Origin: CAVQHY01 sp963712465 | GTDB taxonomy: Bacteria > Actinomycetota > Thermoleophilia > Gaiellales > Gaiellaceae | DNA length: 64,000 nt | Direction of reading: 5' to 3' | Assembly: GCA_963712465.1 (NCBI GenBank) | Contig: CAVQHY010000006.1 | Span: forward strand, 930,001-994,000 | Shown here: positions 8,324 to 17,130 of the stretch, piece by piece | Layout of the letters: each line of letters starts with the position of its first letter | Position numbering within the stretch: position 1 is the stretch's first letter | Notes under the pieces: generated by a model | The model's database searches: none | What the model was told of the DNA's origin: nothing | The model's input: the letters and a program-made list of their open reading frames with translations, nothing else | Translations under genes and position numbers: made by a program

Positions 8324-10216
8324 GTGGCGAGACGGCGACGACGAGAGCATCGGCTCGAGCGCGTCCTCGGCACGCCGGCGCTGTTCTCGACCGCGTACGG
8401 CAACGTCGGCTCGTCGATCTATTACGCGCTCGGCGTTACCGCGGTCTTCGCCCTCGGCCTGACGCCGCTCGTCTTCGTGATCGCGGGCCTGATCTTCGCC
8501 GCGACCGCGGCGACCTACGCGGAGGGGACGGTGCGCTACCCCGAGGCCGGCGGCTCCTCGAGCTTCGCGCGTCATGCCTTCAACGAGGTCGTCAGCTTCG
8601 GGGCGGCCTGGGCCCAGATGCTGAACTACGTGATCACGATCGCAATCTCGGCGTTCTTCGTTCCTCACTACCTCTCGATCTTCTGGGAGCCCCTCAAGGA
8701 CAACCCGTGGGACGTGATCGGCGGCGCGATCGTGATCGTCGTCCTCGTCGCGCTCAACATCGTCGGCATCCAGGAGTCCGCGAAAGTCAACATCGGGCTC
8801 GCGCTCGTCGACTTCGCGACGCAGCTGCTGCTGGTACTCATCGGCTTCGTGCTCGTCTTCAGCCCGAGCGTCCTCGTCGACAACGTCCACTTCGGAGTTG
8901 CACCGACGTGGGCGAACTTCTTGCTGGCGATCCCGGTGGGGATGATCGCGTACACGGGAATCGAGACGATCTCGAACCTGGCCGAGGAGGCACGTGAGCC
9001 CTCGAAGACGATCCCGAGCTCGATCCGGCTCGTCGCGGTCGCCGTCTTCGCCATCTACTTCACGCTGCCGCTGATCGCGCTCTCGGCGCTCCCGGTCGAG
9101 TTGGTCGACGGTCAGTACCAGACGCTCCTCGGGCTGCCGCCGGACGAGGGCGGCTTCGCGAACGACCCCGTGCTCGGGATCGTGGAGAACCTCGGCATCT
9201 CGGGGACCCTCCAGTCCGTTCTCGAGGTCTACGTCGGCATCCTGGCGGCGACGATCCTGTTCATCGCCACGAACGCGGGTGTCATCGGCGCGTCGCGAAT
9301 CACGTACTCGATGGCTAGCTACCGCCAGCTGCCCGAGGTCTTCCGCCGGCTGCACCCGCGCTTCAAGACGCCCTGGCTCTCGCTCGTCGTCTTCGCCGGC
9401 ATCGTCTCGATCCTCGTGCTCTTGCCGGGACAGACGGACTTCCTCGGCACGATGTACTCGTTCGGCGCCATGCTCTCCTTCACGATCGCGCACCTCGCGG
9501 TCATCGCGCTGCGCGTGCGCAAGGGCGACGAGGAGCTCGTCTACCGGGCGCGGCCGAATCTGAGCATCCGCGGTATCGACTGGCCCCTCTTCGCCATCCT
9601 GGGCGCACTCGGCACCGGGATCGCCTGGCTGGTCGTCGTTGTCGAGGAGGAGGCGACTCGTTGGGCCGGGCTCGCCTGGCTCGCGATCGGCTTTGTCGCC
9701 TACGTCTTCTACCGAAGGCGAGTGGTACACCTGCCGCTCTCGGAGACCGTGCGGGCTCCTGCCCTCGTGCTCGGGCCCGCGCTCCAGATCGAGTACCAGT
9801 CGATCGTCGTGCCGGTGATCCAGTCGGCCGAGTCCGAGGAGGCGCTCGTCGCGGCGGCCCGGCTCGCGGCCGAGAAGCGGGCAACCGTCGCGCTCGTCCA
9901 CGTGCTGGAGGTGCCGATGGACCTTCCGCTCGACGCCGATCTCGCCGAGCGCGAGGATCGTGCCGACGAGCTGCTCGATCGTGCACGTGCTCTGGTGGAG
10001 CAGTACGGCGTCCGCTGCGTGACGCGGCTCGTCCGCAGCCGGAGCGCGAGCGCCGCCATCGTCGAGGAGGCCGAGCGTCGCAACGCGGATCTCGTCGTCA
10101 TCGGGTCGAGGCGAAGGCGCGTCGGGCCTCGGGTGCCTGTGTTCGGGCTCACCGTCGATCGTGTGCTGAAGAAGGCTCCGTGCCGCGTGCTCGTCGCCGC
10201 CGGCGGCGCGCCGTGA
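8324..10216 (+). CDS. APC-family permease fused to a universal stress protein domain (copy 1)
   Basis: A 630-residue protein with an N-terminal APC-superfamily transporter of about twelve helices (residues ~20-470) opening with STAYGNVGSSIYYALGVTAV. A cytoplasmic UspA-like domain follows (~490-630), beginning YQSIVVPVIQSAESEEALVA and ending with the ATP-binding-type strand ADLVVIGSRRRRVGPR and VFGLTVDRVLKKAPCRVLV. The start is a GTG. Such permease-Usp fusions include potassium importers of the KimA type as well as amino-acid permeases. The TrkA/RCK genes in the same coupled string favour an ion role here, but the substrate is not readable from sequence alone. Confidence 0.85.
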   Translation: MARRRRREHRLERVLGTPALFSTAYGNVGSSIYYALGVTAVFALGLTPLVFVIAGLIFAATAATYAEGTVRYPEAGGSSSFARHAFNEVVSFGAAWAQMLNYVITIAISAFFVPHYLSIFWEPLKDNPWDVIGGAIVIVVLVALNIVGIQESAKVNIGLALVDFATQLLLVLIGFVLVFSPSVLVDNVHFGVAPTWANFLLAIPVGMIAYTGIETISNLAEEAREPSKTIPSSIRLVAVAVFAIYFTLPLIALSALPVELVDGQYQTLLGLPPDEGGFANDPVLGIVENLGISGTLQSVLEVYVGILAATILFIATNAGVIGASRITYSMASYRQLPEVFRRLHPRFKTPWLSLVVFAGIVSILVLLPGQTDFLGTMYSFGAMLSFTIAHLAVIALRVRKGDEELVYRARPNLSIRGIDWPLFAILGALGTGIAWLVVVVEEEATRWAGLAWLAIGFVAYVFYRRRVVHLPLSETVRAPALVLGPALQIEYQSIVVPVIQSAESEEALVAAARLAAEKRATVALVHVLEVPMDLPLDADLAEREDRADELLDRARALVEQYGVRCVTRLVRSRSASAAIVEEAERRNADLVVIGSRRRRVGPRVPVFGLTVDRVLKKAPCRVLVAAGGAP

Positions 10217-10386
10217 AGGCCAGGGCCAACGCCACGACCGCTGTCTGCGTCGTCCTCGTCGCGCTCGGAGTCGCGGCGATCGCTCGAACGATCGCGGGCG
10301 GCGTCGGCGGCGGCCTCGGCCTCGTTCTGGGCGGTCTGCTCGTGCTTGCCGGCGTGCTGCGACTCGTCCTCGAAGCGAAACGCTGA
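10213..10386 (+). CDS. 57-residue membrane protein between the two permease genes
   Basis: A small ORF starting with GTG inside the GTGA overlap with the preceding stop and ending in a TGATG overlap with the next start, so it is translationally coupled on both sides. The product is about 57 residues and almost entirely hydrophobic: a basic N-terminus (MKARANATTA), then two segments around VCVVLVALGVAAIARTIAGG and LGLVLGGLLVLAGVLRLVL, ending EAKR. It resembles no family I know. Its position between paralogous permease-Usp fusions suggests an accessory or regulatory membrane subunit, which is inference. Confidence 0.7.
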   Translation: MKARANATTAVCVVLVALGVAAIARTIAGGVGGGLGLVLGGLLVLAGVLRLVLEAKR

Positions 10387-12305
10387 TGGCCCGAAAGCTC
10401 CCTGCCGTCCAGCGGATCCTCGACGTGCCGTCCCTGGCAGCGGTCGCCTATGGGGAAATCGGGTCGTCGATCTTCTTCGCGCTCGGAATCGTGACGCTCT
10501 ATGCCCTGGGGCTGGCGCCATGGGTGCTGCTGGCCGTGGGCGTGGTGTTCTTCCTGGTCTCGCTCTCGTACGCGGAGGGCGTGGCGGCGCTGCCGGAGCC
10601 AGGCGGGGCGGCGGCGCTCGTCCGCAGGGCATACAACGATCCGGCCGGCTTCGCTACCGGCTGGCTGCTCTTCCTCGACTACCTGATCGTGATCGCGCTG
10701 GCTGCTCTCTTCGTCCCGCACTACCTCGGCAGCGCCGTCGGCTGGGATGCGATCACGGACGGGCCGTGGGACGTCGTGGTAGCGGTCGTCGTCGTCGTCG
10801 TGCTCGCGGCCGTCCGGCTCGTTCGCCGCCCGAGGATCTATCGCATCGCTATCGCCATCGCCGGGATCGCGCTCGCCGTCGAGGTGCTCCTGGTGGTACT
10901 CGGCTTTGCGCTCGTCTTCTCCCCTGGAGATCTGACCGCGGCTGTCGACTTCGGCACGGCCCCGAGCGTCTCCTCGCTCGTCTTCGCCCTCGCGCTTGCG
11001 ACGCTCGCGTACACCGGCCTAGAGACGGTCGCGAACTATGCCGCCGAGACGCGCGAACCGGGGCAGGCTCTGCCGCGCGCGCTCTTCGCCGGCGTGGGGC
11101 TCGTCGTCGTCGTCACCACGCTCGTGGCGATCGTCGGAGTCGCCGCGTACCCGGTCGAGCCCGATGCGTCGGCCCCGGACGGCGTCGCGACCGCGCTCGG
11201 AACGGTCTGGCTACAGGAGCCGCTCGTCGGCATCGCCGCCGCATTCGACGACCATCTGCCGAACGGGGTCGGGGACGTGCTCCGCGTCGTCGTCGGCCTG
11301 ACCGGTGTCCTCGTCCTGCTCGCCGCGATCACGACCTCGATCTCGGGTGCGGGCAGGCTCGCCCATTCCCTCGCCAGCCGCAACATGCTGCCTCGCTCCT
11401 TCGCCCGCGTGACGCGAACGAGCTCGATCGCCCCCGCGGCGGTGGTCAGCACAGCAGTGATCGCGAGCTGCCTGCTCGTCGGCGCCTCTGTACTCGGCAC
11501 GCCCGTTCGCGGTCTCGCGAGCCTCTACAGCTTCGGGGTCCTGCTGGCGTTCGCGGCGGCCCAGCTCGCCGTGATCCGACTCCGCTTCGCCGAGCCGGAC
11601 CTCGCGCGCCCGTTTCGGGCGGCGCCGAACATCCGCGTGGGGGGCGCTTCGGTGCCGCTCCCGGCCCTCCTGGGTCTTCCGCTGACTGTTGCCCTCTGGA
11701 TCGGGGCAGTTGCGACCCACGGTGGTGCGCGTGTCGCCGGCCCGGTTTGGCTCGCGCTCGGCGCGGTGGTCTATGTGCTCGTCCGTCGGCACGAGCACGA
11801 AGGCGTGCTCGAGCGCGTCGAGCCCGCTCCACCGGATCTCGTGGCGGCCCACGAAGGTGCGTACAGCCGCATCCTCGTGCCGCTGAAGCTGGGGGAGATC
11901 GGCGAGGAGGTGCTCGCCACCGCGCTTCGGCTCGCCGACGAGCACGGCGCCCACGTCGACGTCGTCCACGTGATCAAGGTGCCGCTCGACCTCCCGCTCG
12001 ACGTCGCGCTCGAGGAACGTGAGGCGCGGGCGCTCGAGTCGATCGCCGAGGCGAAGGAGATCTGTGGCGAGCACGGTGTCGAGATCCACGGGCAGATCGT
12101 TCGTGCGCGGTCGCTGGGCGAGGCCATCGTCGGCCAGGCGTCAGAGGAGAGCGCCGACCTGATCGTGCTCGGCTCGGCGCCGCGCTGGCGCCGGCAGTCG
12201 CGCTTCTTCAGCCCGACGGTCGACTACGTTCTCCGGCACGCACCCTGCCAGGTGATGGTCGTCGCGTATCCCGACGGCGTGCTGGAGGAGGAGGTCGTAG
12301 AGTGA
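10386..12305 (+). CDS. APC-family permease fused to a universal stress protein domain (copy 2)
   Basis: A 639-residue paralogue of the gene at 8324. The membrane domain has about twelve helices and contains SLAAVAYGEIGSSIFFALG, matching the YGNVGSS region of copy 1. The C-terminal Usp domain starts YSRILVPLKLGEIGEEVLAT and ends SADLIVLGSAPRWRRQSRFF with TVDYVLRHAPCQVMVV. The second helix pair is less like copy 1 (for example VRLVRRPRIYRIAIAIAG). Its ATG overlaps the stop of the small membrane protein. The two copies may form a heteromer or handle different affinities. The role is inferred from context as ion or solute uptake gated by the neighbouring RCK proteins. Confidence 0.85.
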   Translation: MARKLPAVQRILDVPSLAAVAYGEIGSSIFFALGIVTLYALGLAPWVLLAVGVVFFLVSLSYAEGVAALPEPGGAAALVRRAYNDPAGFATGWLLFLDYLIVIALAALFVPHYLGSAVGWDAITDGPWDVVVAVVVVVVLAAVRLVRRPRIYRIAIAIAGIALAVEVLLVVLGFALVFSPGDLTAAVDFGTAPSVSSLVFALALATLAYTGLETVANYAAETREPGQALPRALFAGVGLVVVVTTLVAIVGVAAYPVEPDASAPDGVATALGTVWLQEPLVGIAAAFDDHLPNGVGDVLRVVVGLTGVLVLLAAITTSISGAGRLAHSLASRNMLPRSFARVTRTSSIAPAAVVSTAVIASCLLVGASVLGTPVRGLASLYSFGVLLAFAAAQLAVIRLRFAEPDLARPFRAAPNIRVGGASVPLPALLGLPLTVALWIGAVATHGGARVAGPVWLALGAVVYVLVRRHEHEGVLERVEPAPPDLVAAHEGAYSRILVPLKLGEIGEEVLATALRLADEHGAHVDVVHVIKVPLDLPLDVALEEREARALESIAEAKEICGEHGVEIHGQIVRARSLGEAIVGQASEESADLIVLGSAPRWRRQSRFFSPTVDYVLRHAPCQVMVVAYPDGVLEEEVVE

Positions 12306-12721
12306 GAGCCGTGAAGGCGTTGATCGTCGGCTGCGGCCGAGTCGGCTCGGCGCTCGCGGCCCAGCTCGACCGCGATGGCTGGGAGGTGGTGATCGTCGAC
12401 GAGAACGAGGATGCGCTCGACCGGCTCGGCGAGGCCTGGCGGCAGGGGTTCGTCGTCGGACGCGCGCTCGATACGGCGGTGCTCGAGGAGGCCGGCATCG
12501 GCGAGGCCGACGCGTTCATCGCGGCCACGAACGGCGACAACACGAACATCGTCGTGGCGCAGGTCGCCAAGCTGCACTACGGCATCGCTTCCGTCGCCGC
12601 TCGCATCCACGATCCGGCGCGGGCGGACTTCTACAGCGGTCGTGGCATCGAGATCGTCTCCCCCGCCCAGAGCGCGATCGCCGGGCTCTCGAGCTGGGCG
12701 CGCGGCGCGGGCGGGGCCTGA
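12302..12721 (+). CDS. TrkA-N (RCK) domain protein, short
   Basis: A 139-residue protein consisting of one RCK N-terminal Rossmann domain: VKALIVGCGRVGSALAAQLD (GxGxxG), an acidic end of strand two (VVIVDENEDALDRL), and the DAFIAATNGDNTNIVVAQVA stretch. RCK proteins bind NAD(H), ATP or nucleotides and gate potassium channels. It lacks the TrkA_C domain. It starts with GTG in a GTGA overlap with the upstream permease-Usp gene and ends in TGATG with the next RCK gene, so the two RCK proteins are probably made at equal levels and may form a mixed ring. Confidence 0.85.
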   Translation: MRAVKALIVGCGRVGSALAAQLDRDGWEVVIVDENEDALDRLGEAWRQGFVVGRALDTAVLEEAGIGEADAFIAATNGDNTNIVVAQVAKLHYGIASVAARIHDPARADFYSGRGIEIVSPAQSAIAGLSSWARGAGGA

Positions 12722-13425
12722 TGTTCGTCGTGGTGCTCGGCGGGGGCAAGGTCGGCGCGAACGTCGCGCGGACGCTGCTCGGTCGCGGCCACGAGGTCGT
12801 GATCGTGGAGCAGGAGCGGGTGCGCTACGACGAGCTCACCGCCGAGCTCGGCCACCGCGTTCTTCACGGCGACGCGACCGAGCTCTACATCCTCGATCGC
12901 GCGGGGATGGGTCGTCCGCCCGACATCGTCGTCGCGGCCACGGGCGACGACGAGGACAACATCGTCAGCTGTCAGCTGGCGACCGAGCGCTACGGCGTCC
13001 CGAAGGTGATCGCGCGGGTCAACGACCCGCGAAGCGAGCAGCATTTCGATCTGCTCGGGATCGCGCCGACGGTCTCGTCGACGGCCACGATCATGGCGCT
13101 CGTCGAGCACGAGGTACCCGAGCACGAGCTCGTCCATCTGCTTCAGCTTCGCCGCGAGAACCTCGAGATCGTCGAGGTCGAGATCGGCAAGGGCGCGCCC
13201 GCCGTCGGAAAGCTCGTGCAGGACCTGCGGCTGCCCGAGAGCTCGCGCCTCGTCTCGGTCATGCGCGATGGCAAGGCTGAGATTGCGGTCGGCTCGACGG
13301 ACCTGCGGGCCGGCGATCAGGTGATCGCGATCCTCGAGCCGGGTGCCGAGGAAGCGCTCCGCGACCTGCTCCTCGAGCCCTCCGCACGGACGGCGCGATT
13401 CTCTTCGTCGCTACGGAATCGCTGA
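12721..13425 (+). CDS. TrkA family potassium-uptake regulator (RCK_N plus RCK_C)
   Basis: A 234-residue RCK protein. The N-terminal domain is MFVVVLGGGKVGANVARTLL with the acidic EQERVRYDEL end and DIVVAATGDDEDNIVSCQLA. A C-terminal TrkA_C domain (~140-225) includes LEIVEVEIGKGAPAVGKLV and LRAGDQVIAILEPGAEEALR. It should regulate a cation transporter in response to nucleotides. No TrkH/KtrB channel subunit lies in the window; the candidates for partnership are the coupled APC-Usp fusions or the convergent CPA1 antiporter, whose 3' end overlaps this gene by 15 bp. Confidence 0.88.
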   Translation: MFVVVLGGGKVGANVARTLLGRGHEVVIVEQERVRYDELTAELGHRVLHGDATELYILDRAGMGRPPDIVVAATGDDEDNIVSCQLATERYGVPKVIARVNDPRSEQHFDLLGIAPTVSSTATIMALVEHEVPEHELVHLLQLRRENLEIVEVEIGKGAPAVGKLVQDLRLPESSRLVSVMRDGKAEIAVGSTDLRAGDQVIAILEPGAEEALRDLLLEPSARTARFSSSLRNR

Positions 13426-14673
13426 CCCTGTGCGGGCTTCGGCCCCGTCGAGCGCGAGTCGATGCGCCAACCATCGCTTCGTCGTCGACTGGGCGAGGAG
13501 CGTCACGATGATCGCGAGCGCCACCGTCGTGACGAGCTGCGCCTCGTTCGGGACGCCGCCAGCGACGAGGATGCCGGCGACCGCCGCGGGCACCACGCCC
13601 GTCTCGCGCGTCCACGCGACGAAGACGCCCTCCTCCCGCGTCCAGCCACCTCTTCGGTCCGGCAGGAGACAGGCGGCGACGACGATCGGCCGTGCGAGGA
13701 AGATCAGCGCCGCGATCGTCGCGAGCGCGGGGAGCGCGTACTCGCCGAACTCGTCGAAGGGCAGATTCGCGCCGAGCGTGATGAAGACGAACAGCACCAC
13801 GACGTCCGAGGTGATGCCGGCGAACGACCGTAGCTCGGCCTCGTGGTGGGTATGCATGCCGAGTCCGATCACGTCCATGTTGCCGACGATGAGGCCTGCG
13901 ATGAACGCGCCCAGGTAGCCGCTTCCCTCCGCGGAGTCGATCGTGAAGAAGCTCGCGCTGATCAGGAGCAGGACCGCGATCGCCGGGCTCTCCTTCCACA
14001 CGCCGACGCGGCGGTTGGAGACGACGAGAGCAAGCGCGACGCCGAACACGACCCCGAGCGCCGTCGAGATACCGATGTCCTTGACGAACTCCCAGAGCGG
14101 CTCGGTCAGCGAGCCGCCGCCCTCGAGCACGAACGCGGAGACCGCGAGCGCGAGCACGGCGCCGGTCGGGTCGTTCAGCGCGGACTCGGCAATCACCGTC
14201 TGTACGACCTTGGGTCGGATCCGCTCTCGCTCGAAGAGCGGAATGAGAATCGCCGGGTCAGTGGGCGCGAGGACGGCGCCGATCAGCAGGCCGTTCTCGT
14301 AGGGTAGGCCGAACGCCGCGGCCGCAACCGCTCCCACGATCGCGGCCGTGAGGATGACTCCGGGGACGACGAGCAATCCGAGGCCGATCGCGACCCGCCG
14401 GAGGATCCGGATCGAGAGCCCGAGGCCGCCGTAGAAGAGGATGAAGCCCACCCCGAGCGTGAGCAGGAGCTGGACGCCGACGGACTCGAGCGGGAGGTCG
14501 AGCCACCCCGTGCCCGACGGGCCGAGCAGCGCACCCGCCCCCAGCAGCACGACCATCGGCGGCAGCCGCAGCAATCCGGCGACGAGCTCGGAGACGAGGC
14601 CGGCGCCGAGCATGATCGCGATCGTCTGGATGACGTCCTGCGCCGACACCCGGCAGATTCTGACCGCGGCCAC
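13411..14673 (-). CDS. Cation:proton antiporter, CPA1/NhaP type
   Basis: A 420-residue (or 412, from GTG 14649) membrane protein with about twelve to thirteen helices. CPA1 hallmarks are visible: GAVLAPTDPAILIPLF, then VIAESALNDPTGAVLALAV with the Asn-Asp pair in the transport helix, and the late helix region WTRETGVVPAAVAGILVAGG. It exchanges Na+ or K+ for protons across the membrane. There is no C-terminal RCK domain, which many K+/H+ members carry; the adjacent RCK genes may supply it in trans. It overlaps the 3' end of the TrkA gene by 15 bp and is divergent from the small gene at 14694. Confidence 0.87.
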   Translation of the reverse strand: MAAVRICRVSAQDVIQTIAIMLGAGLVSELVAGLLRLPPMVVLLGAGALLGPSGTGWLDLPLESVGVQLLLTLGVGFILFYGGLGLSIRILRRVAIGLGLLVVPGVILTAAIVGAVAAAAFGLPYENGLLIGAVLAPTDPAILIPLFERERIRPKVVQTVIAESALNDPTGAVLALAVSAFVLEGGGSLTEPLWEFVKDIGISTALGVVFGVALALVVSNRRVGVWKESPAIAVLLLISASFFTIDSAEGSGYLGAFIAGLIVGNMDVIGLGMHTHHEAELRSFAGITSDVVVLFVFITLGANLPFDEFGEYALPALATIAALIFLARPIVVAACLLPDRRGGWTREEGVFVAWTRETGVVPAAVAGILVAGGVPNEAQLVTTVALAIIVTLLAQSTTKRWLAHRLALDGAEARTGSAIP

Positions 14674-14693
14674 GGCTTGCGCGCCGCGGGCCG

Positions 14694-14942
14694 GTGTCGC
14701 AGACTGACCGCTTCGTGCTGATCGTCGTGCTGATCAACAACCGAGGTGCGCCCACCGCGCTGATCTGGCTCACGCTCGTTCTGGCGCTCTACCTGACGGT
14801 GATCGAACTCCGCCAGCTCGATCTTCACTGGAAGTGGTGGGCGTGGTGGCTGTCGGTCGTCTTCGTCACCCACTTCATCGGCTATCTGATGCTCCGCGGC
14901 TACGTTGCCTACCGACGCTGGCACCACCGCCCGGGCGTTTAG
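14694..14942 (+). CDS. Small membrane protein, unknown
   Basis: About 82 residues with two hydrophobic segments (ALIWLTLVLALYLTVIELR and WWAWWLSVVFVTHFIGYLML) and a basic C-terminus RRWHHRPGV. The tryptophan-rich LDLHWKWWAWWLS loop is distinctive. The start is uncertain (GTG 14694 or a later GTG). It overlaps the next small gene by about 38 bp, which supports cotranscription. I do not recognise a family. Confidence 0.5.
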   Translation: MSQTDRFVLIVVLINNRGAPTALIWLTLVLALYLTVIELRQLDLHWKWWAWWLSVVFVTHFIGYLMLRGYVAYRRWHHRPGV

Positions 14943-15276
14943 GGACTCCACGCTCGGCAAGGTTCTGGCCCTTGCCGTCATTCTGCTGCTCGCGCTCGTC
15001 GTCGCGAAGGCCTGTCGCAGGGCCGATCTGCAGGTCTCGCAGGCGCAGGCGATCGAGATCGCCAAGGGCGAGATCGACTACGCGCCTCGCTGTACGCTCG
15101 TTCACGTCCTGAACCGCGGGCTCAAGTCGCGCTCGACCTGGGCGATCTCGCTCTCGAAGCCCCTCGAGGCGTCCGATCTCGCCGGCCGCTGGGCCGTGAC
15201 CGTGGTGCAGGTCGACGGCAAGACCGGGGTGGTCGTCCAGATCGACGAGGGCTTCCAGGACGGCGTCAGATGTTGA
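14905..15276 (+). CDS. Membrane-anchored small protein with PepSY-like domain, unknown
   Basis: About 123 residues: a single N-terminal transmembrane anchor (LGKVLALAVILLLALVVAKA) and an exported domain with VSQAQAIEIAKGEIDYAPRC, two Cys about as expected for a disulfide, and the C-terminal WAVTVVQVDGKTGVVVQIDE strand. That strand layout recalls PepSY/YpeB-like inhibitory domains, but the match is weak. The TTG start is uncertain. It lies directly upstream of the ammonium transporter. Confidence 0.5.
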   Translation: MPTDAGTTARAFRDSTLGKVLALAVILLLALVVAKACRRADLQVSQAQAIEIAKGEIDYAPRCTLVHVLNRGLKSRSTWAISLSKPLEASDLAGRWAVTVVQVDGKTGVVVQIDEGFQDGVRC

Positions 15277-15398
15277 GATTCGACACTCGGCCCTGAGAAA
15301 TGGTGGTCGGTTTCCACCTGGGAGCCGTCCGGTGCGCCTCGTAAGTTCCCCCGTGACGTAGCAGAGCCCCCGGCGTCGGTCCGCGGAGGAGGTGCGCG

Positions 15399-16856
15399 TT
15401 GTTAACGCTCATAGCGCAGACGGTGGAAGAGGTGAACGACCGGGTCTCGCTCGACTCGGCCATCCTCGCCGAGCAGTTCTACTTCTTCACCGTCGTCATC
15501 ATGTGGCTCATCCACGCGGGCTTCATGATGTACGAGGCCGGCGTCGCTCGTCGCAAGAACGTCATGGCGACGGCGCTGAAGAACATCCTCACGATCGCCG
15601 TCGTGACGCCGACGTTCTACTACTTCGGCTGGTACATCTACGGCTGCTTCGAGCACGGCGGTCCGATCGGCGACGGCTCCGGAAGCGCCGGCCCGACCGA
15701 GTTCCCCGGCTTCTGCGCGGCGACGACGCCGTGGGCCGACCAGCTCGGGCCGAACCTCAACGACCACATCAACCTCGTCTTCTTCCTCGCCTTCCTCCTC
15801 TTCTCGTGGACGACGGCGTCGATCCTGTCCGGCGCGCTGATCGAGCGCTGCCGGCTGTCGGCCTACCTCATCTTCGCCTGCATCCTCGGCTCGGCGGTCT
15901 GGATCATGGACGCCGCCTGGGGCTGGAGCGCCGGTGGCTGGCTGACGACGAAGTACGGCTTCCACGACGCGATCGCGTCGGCCGTCGTGCACGGCGTCGC
16001 GGGCGCGTTCACGCTGGGCGTGCTCCTCAACCTGGGCCCGCGTATCGGCAAGTACGACATACGAGGGCGAGCGAGAGACTTCAAACCCCACAACACGCAC
16101 ATGACGTTGACGGGGCTGATGCTCATCTTCACCGGGTTCTACGGCTTCTACGCCGCCTGCCTCGTGATCCAGTCGACGCTCTTTCCCGGCTGGCTCAACA
16201 TCTACCTATCGCCGACGACGCTTGGTTCGATCGCCATGGTGATCACGGTCGGCTTCGCCGGTGGCTTCACCGGCGGCTGGTTCGCGAGTGGAGGCCAGCC
16301 GTTCTGGACGCTCTCGGGTGGTCTCGCGGGAGTCATCTCGGTGTCCGCGGGCGCAGACGTCTACCACCCGTCGCTCGCCTACCTGCTGGCGGCATTCGGC
16401 GGTGCGAGCGCCGTCTATGTCGGCAACTGGATCGAGAAGAAGCTCCGCATCGACGACGCGGTCGGCGCGGTAGCCGTCCACGGTTACTGCGGCTTCCTCG
16501 GCATCGTCCTGGTGGGAATCTTCGCCGGCGGATATCCGACCGGTGTCAACAACGTCCCGAGCTCGATGGGTGGTCAGCTGGTGGGCCTCATGACCTTCTT
16601 CGCGCTCGGCTTCCTGCCCGGCTTCGTCTCCTCGTGGGTGCTCAAGAAGCTCAACCTGCTCCGGGTGCCGCCCGAGGTCGAGCTCGAGGGCCTCGACATC
16701 GCGGAGTTCGAACAGGACTTCTATCCCGAGTTCGAGAAGGCGCCCGAGGTCATCGTCATGCCGGACGGCACAGAAGTGGAGGCTGCGCCGATACTCCTGG
16801 AGGACTACGCGCGGGTGACCAACGGGAGCCCACCACGAACAACGGTTCCGAGCTAG
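15399..16856 (+). CDS. amt: Ammonium transporter, Amt family
   Basis: A 485-residue Amt/Rh protein with eleven helices. The pore twin-histidine motif is kept: the first His in SAVVHGVAGAFTLGVLLNLG (with the upstream FHDAIAS aspartate) and the second in VGAVAVHGYCGFLGIVLVG. GFMMYEAGVARRKNVMATAL matches the family's early signature. It conducts ammonium/ammonia into the cell. The C-terminal tail is long and acidic (EVELEGLDIAEFEQDFYPE), unlike the short GlnK-binding tail of E. coli AmtB, and no glnK is adjacent. The TTG start is set by GGAGGAGGT eight bases upstream. Three very small genes follow closely. Confidence 0.92.
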   Translation: MLTLIAQTVEEVNDRVSLDSAILAEQFYFFTVVIMWLIHAGFMMYEAGVARRKNVMATALKNILTIAVVTPTFYYFGWYIYGCFEHGGPIGDGSGSAGPTEFPGFCAATTPWADQLGPNLNDHINLVFFLAFLLFSWTTASILSGALIERCRLSAYLIFACILGSAVWIMDAAWGWSAGGWLTTKYGFHDAIASAVVHGVAGAFTLGVLLNLGPRIGKYDIRGRARDFKPHNTHMTLTGLMLIFTGFYGFYAACLVIQSTLFPGWLNIYLSPTTLGSIAMVITVGFAGGFTGGWFASGGQPFWTLSGGLAGVISVSAGADVYHPSLAYLLAAFGGASAVYVGNWIEKKLRIDDAVGAVAVHGYCGFLGIVLVGIFAGGYPTGVNNVPSSMGGQLVGLMTFFALGFLPGFVSSWVLKKLNLLRVPPEVELEGLDIAEFEQDFYPEFEKAPEVIVMPDGTEVEAAPILLEDYARVTNGSPPRTTVPS

Positions 16857-16871
16857 GAGAGGAGGCGCTCG

Positions 16872-17111
16872 ATGATCGACAGCTTTCCGTACGAGTCGTG
16901 GCTCAAGCCTGACGGCTCGCTGAATACCGACATCACGACCTTCTGGACGTTCGGGCCCGCCTACGGCGCGGAGGGCGGCAGTCTGACGGGAACCTACGTG
17001 ATGACCATCCTCGGGATCCTGCTCATGCTCGGGGCGTTGATTGCATGGGTCGTGATGGAGAACCGGCGGCTGAACGCGCATGCCGATCGCCTTCGGGCGG
17101 GGATGCAGTGA
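16872..17111 (+). CDS. 79-residue membrane protein downstream of amt
   Basis: A small protein with an aromatic N-terminus (MIDSFPYESWLKPDGS), one transmembrane helix (YVMTILGILLMLGALIAWVV) and a basic C-terminal helix (ENRRLNAHADRLRAG). It has an AGGAGAGGAGG ribosome site and starts 15 bases after amt. The family is unknown to me. Its position suggests an Amt accessory subunit. Confidence 0.65.
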   Translation: MIDSFPYESWLKPDGSLNTDITTFWTFGPAYGAEGGSLTGTYVMTILGILLMLGALIAWVVMENRRLNAHADRLRAGMQ

Positions 17112-17130
17112 TCGGGAGGAGGAGGTAGGC

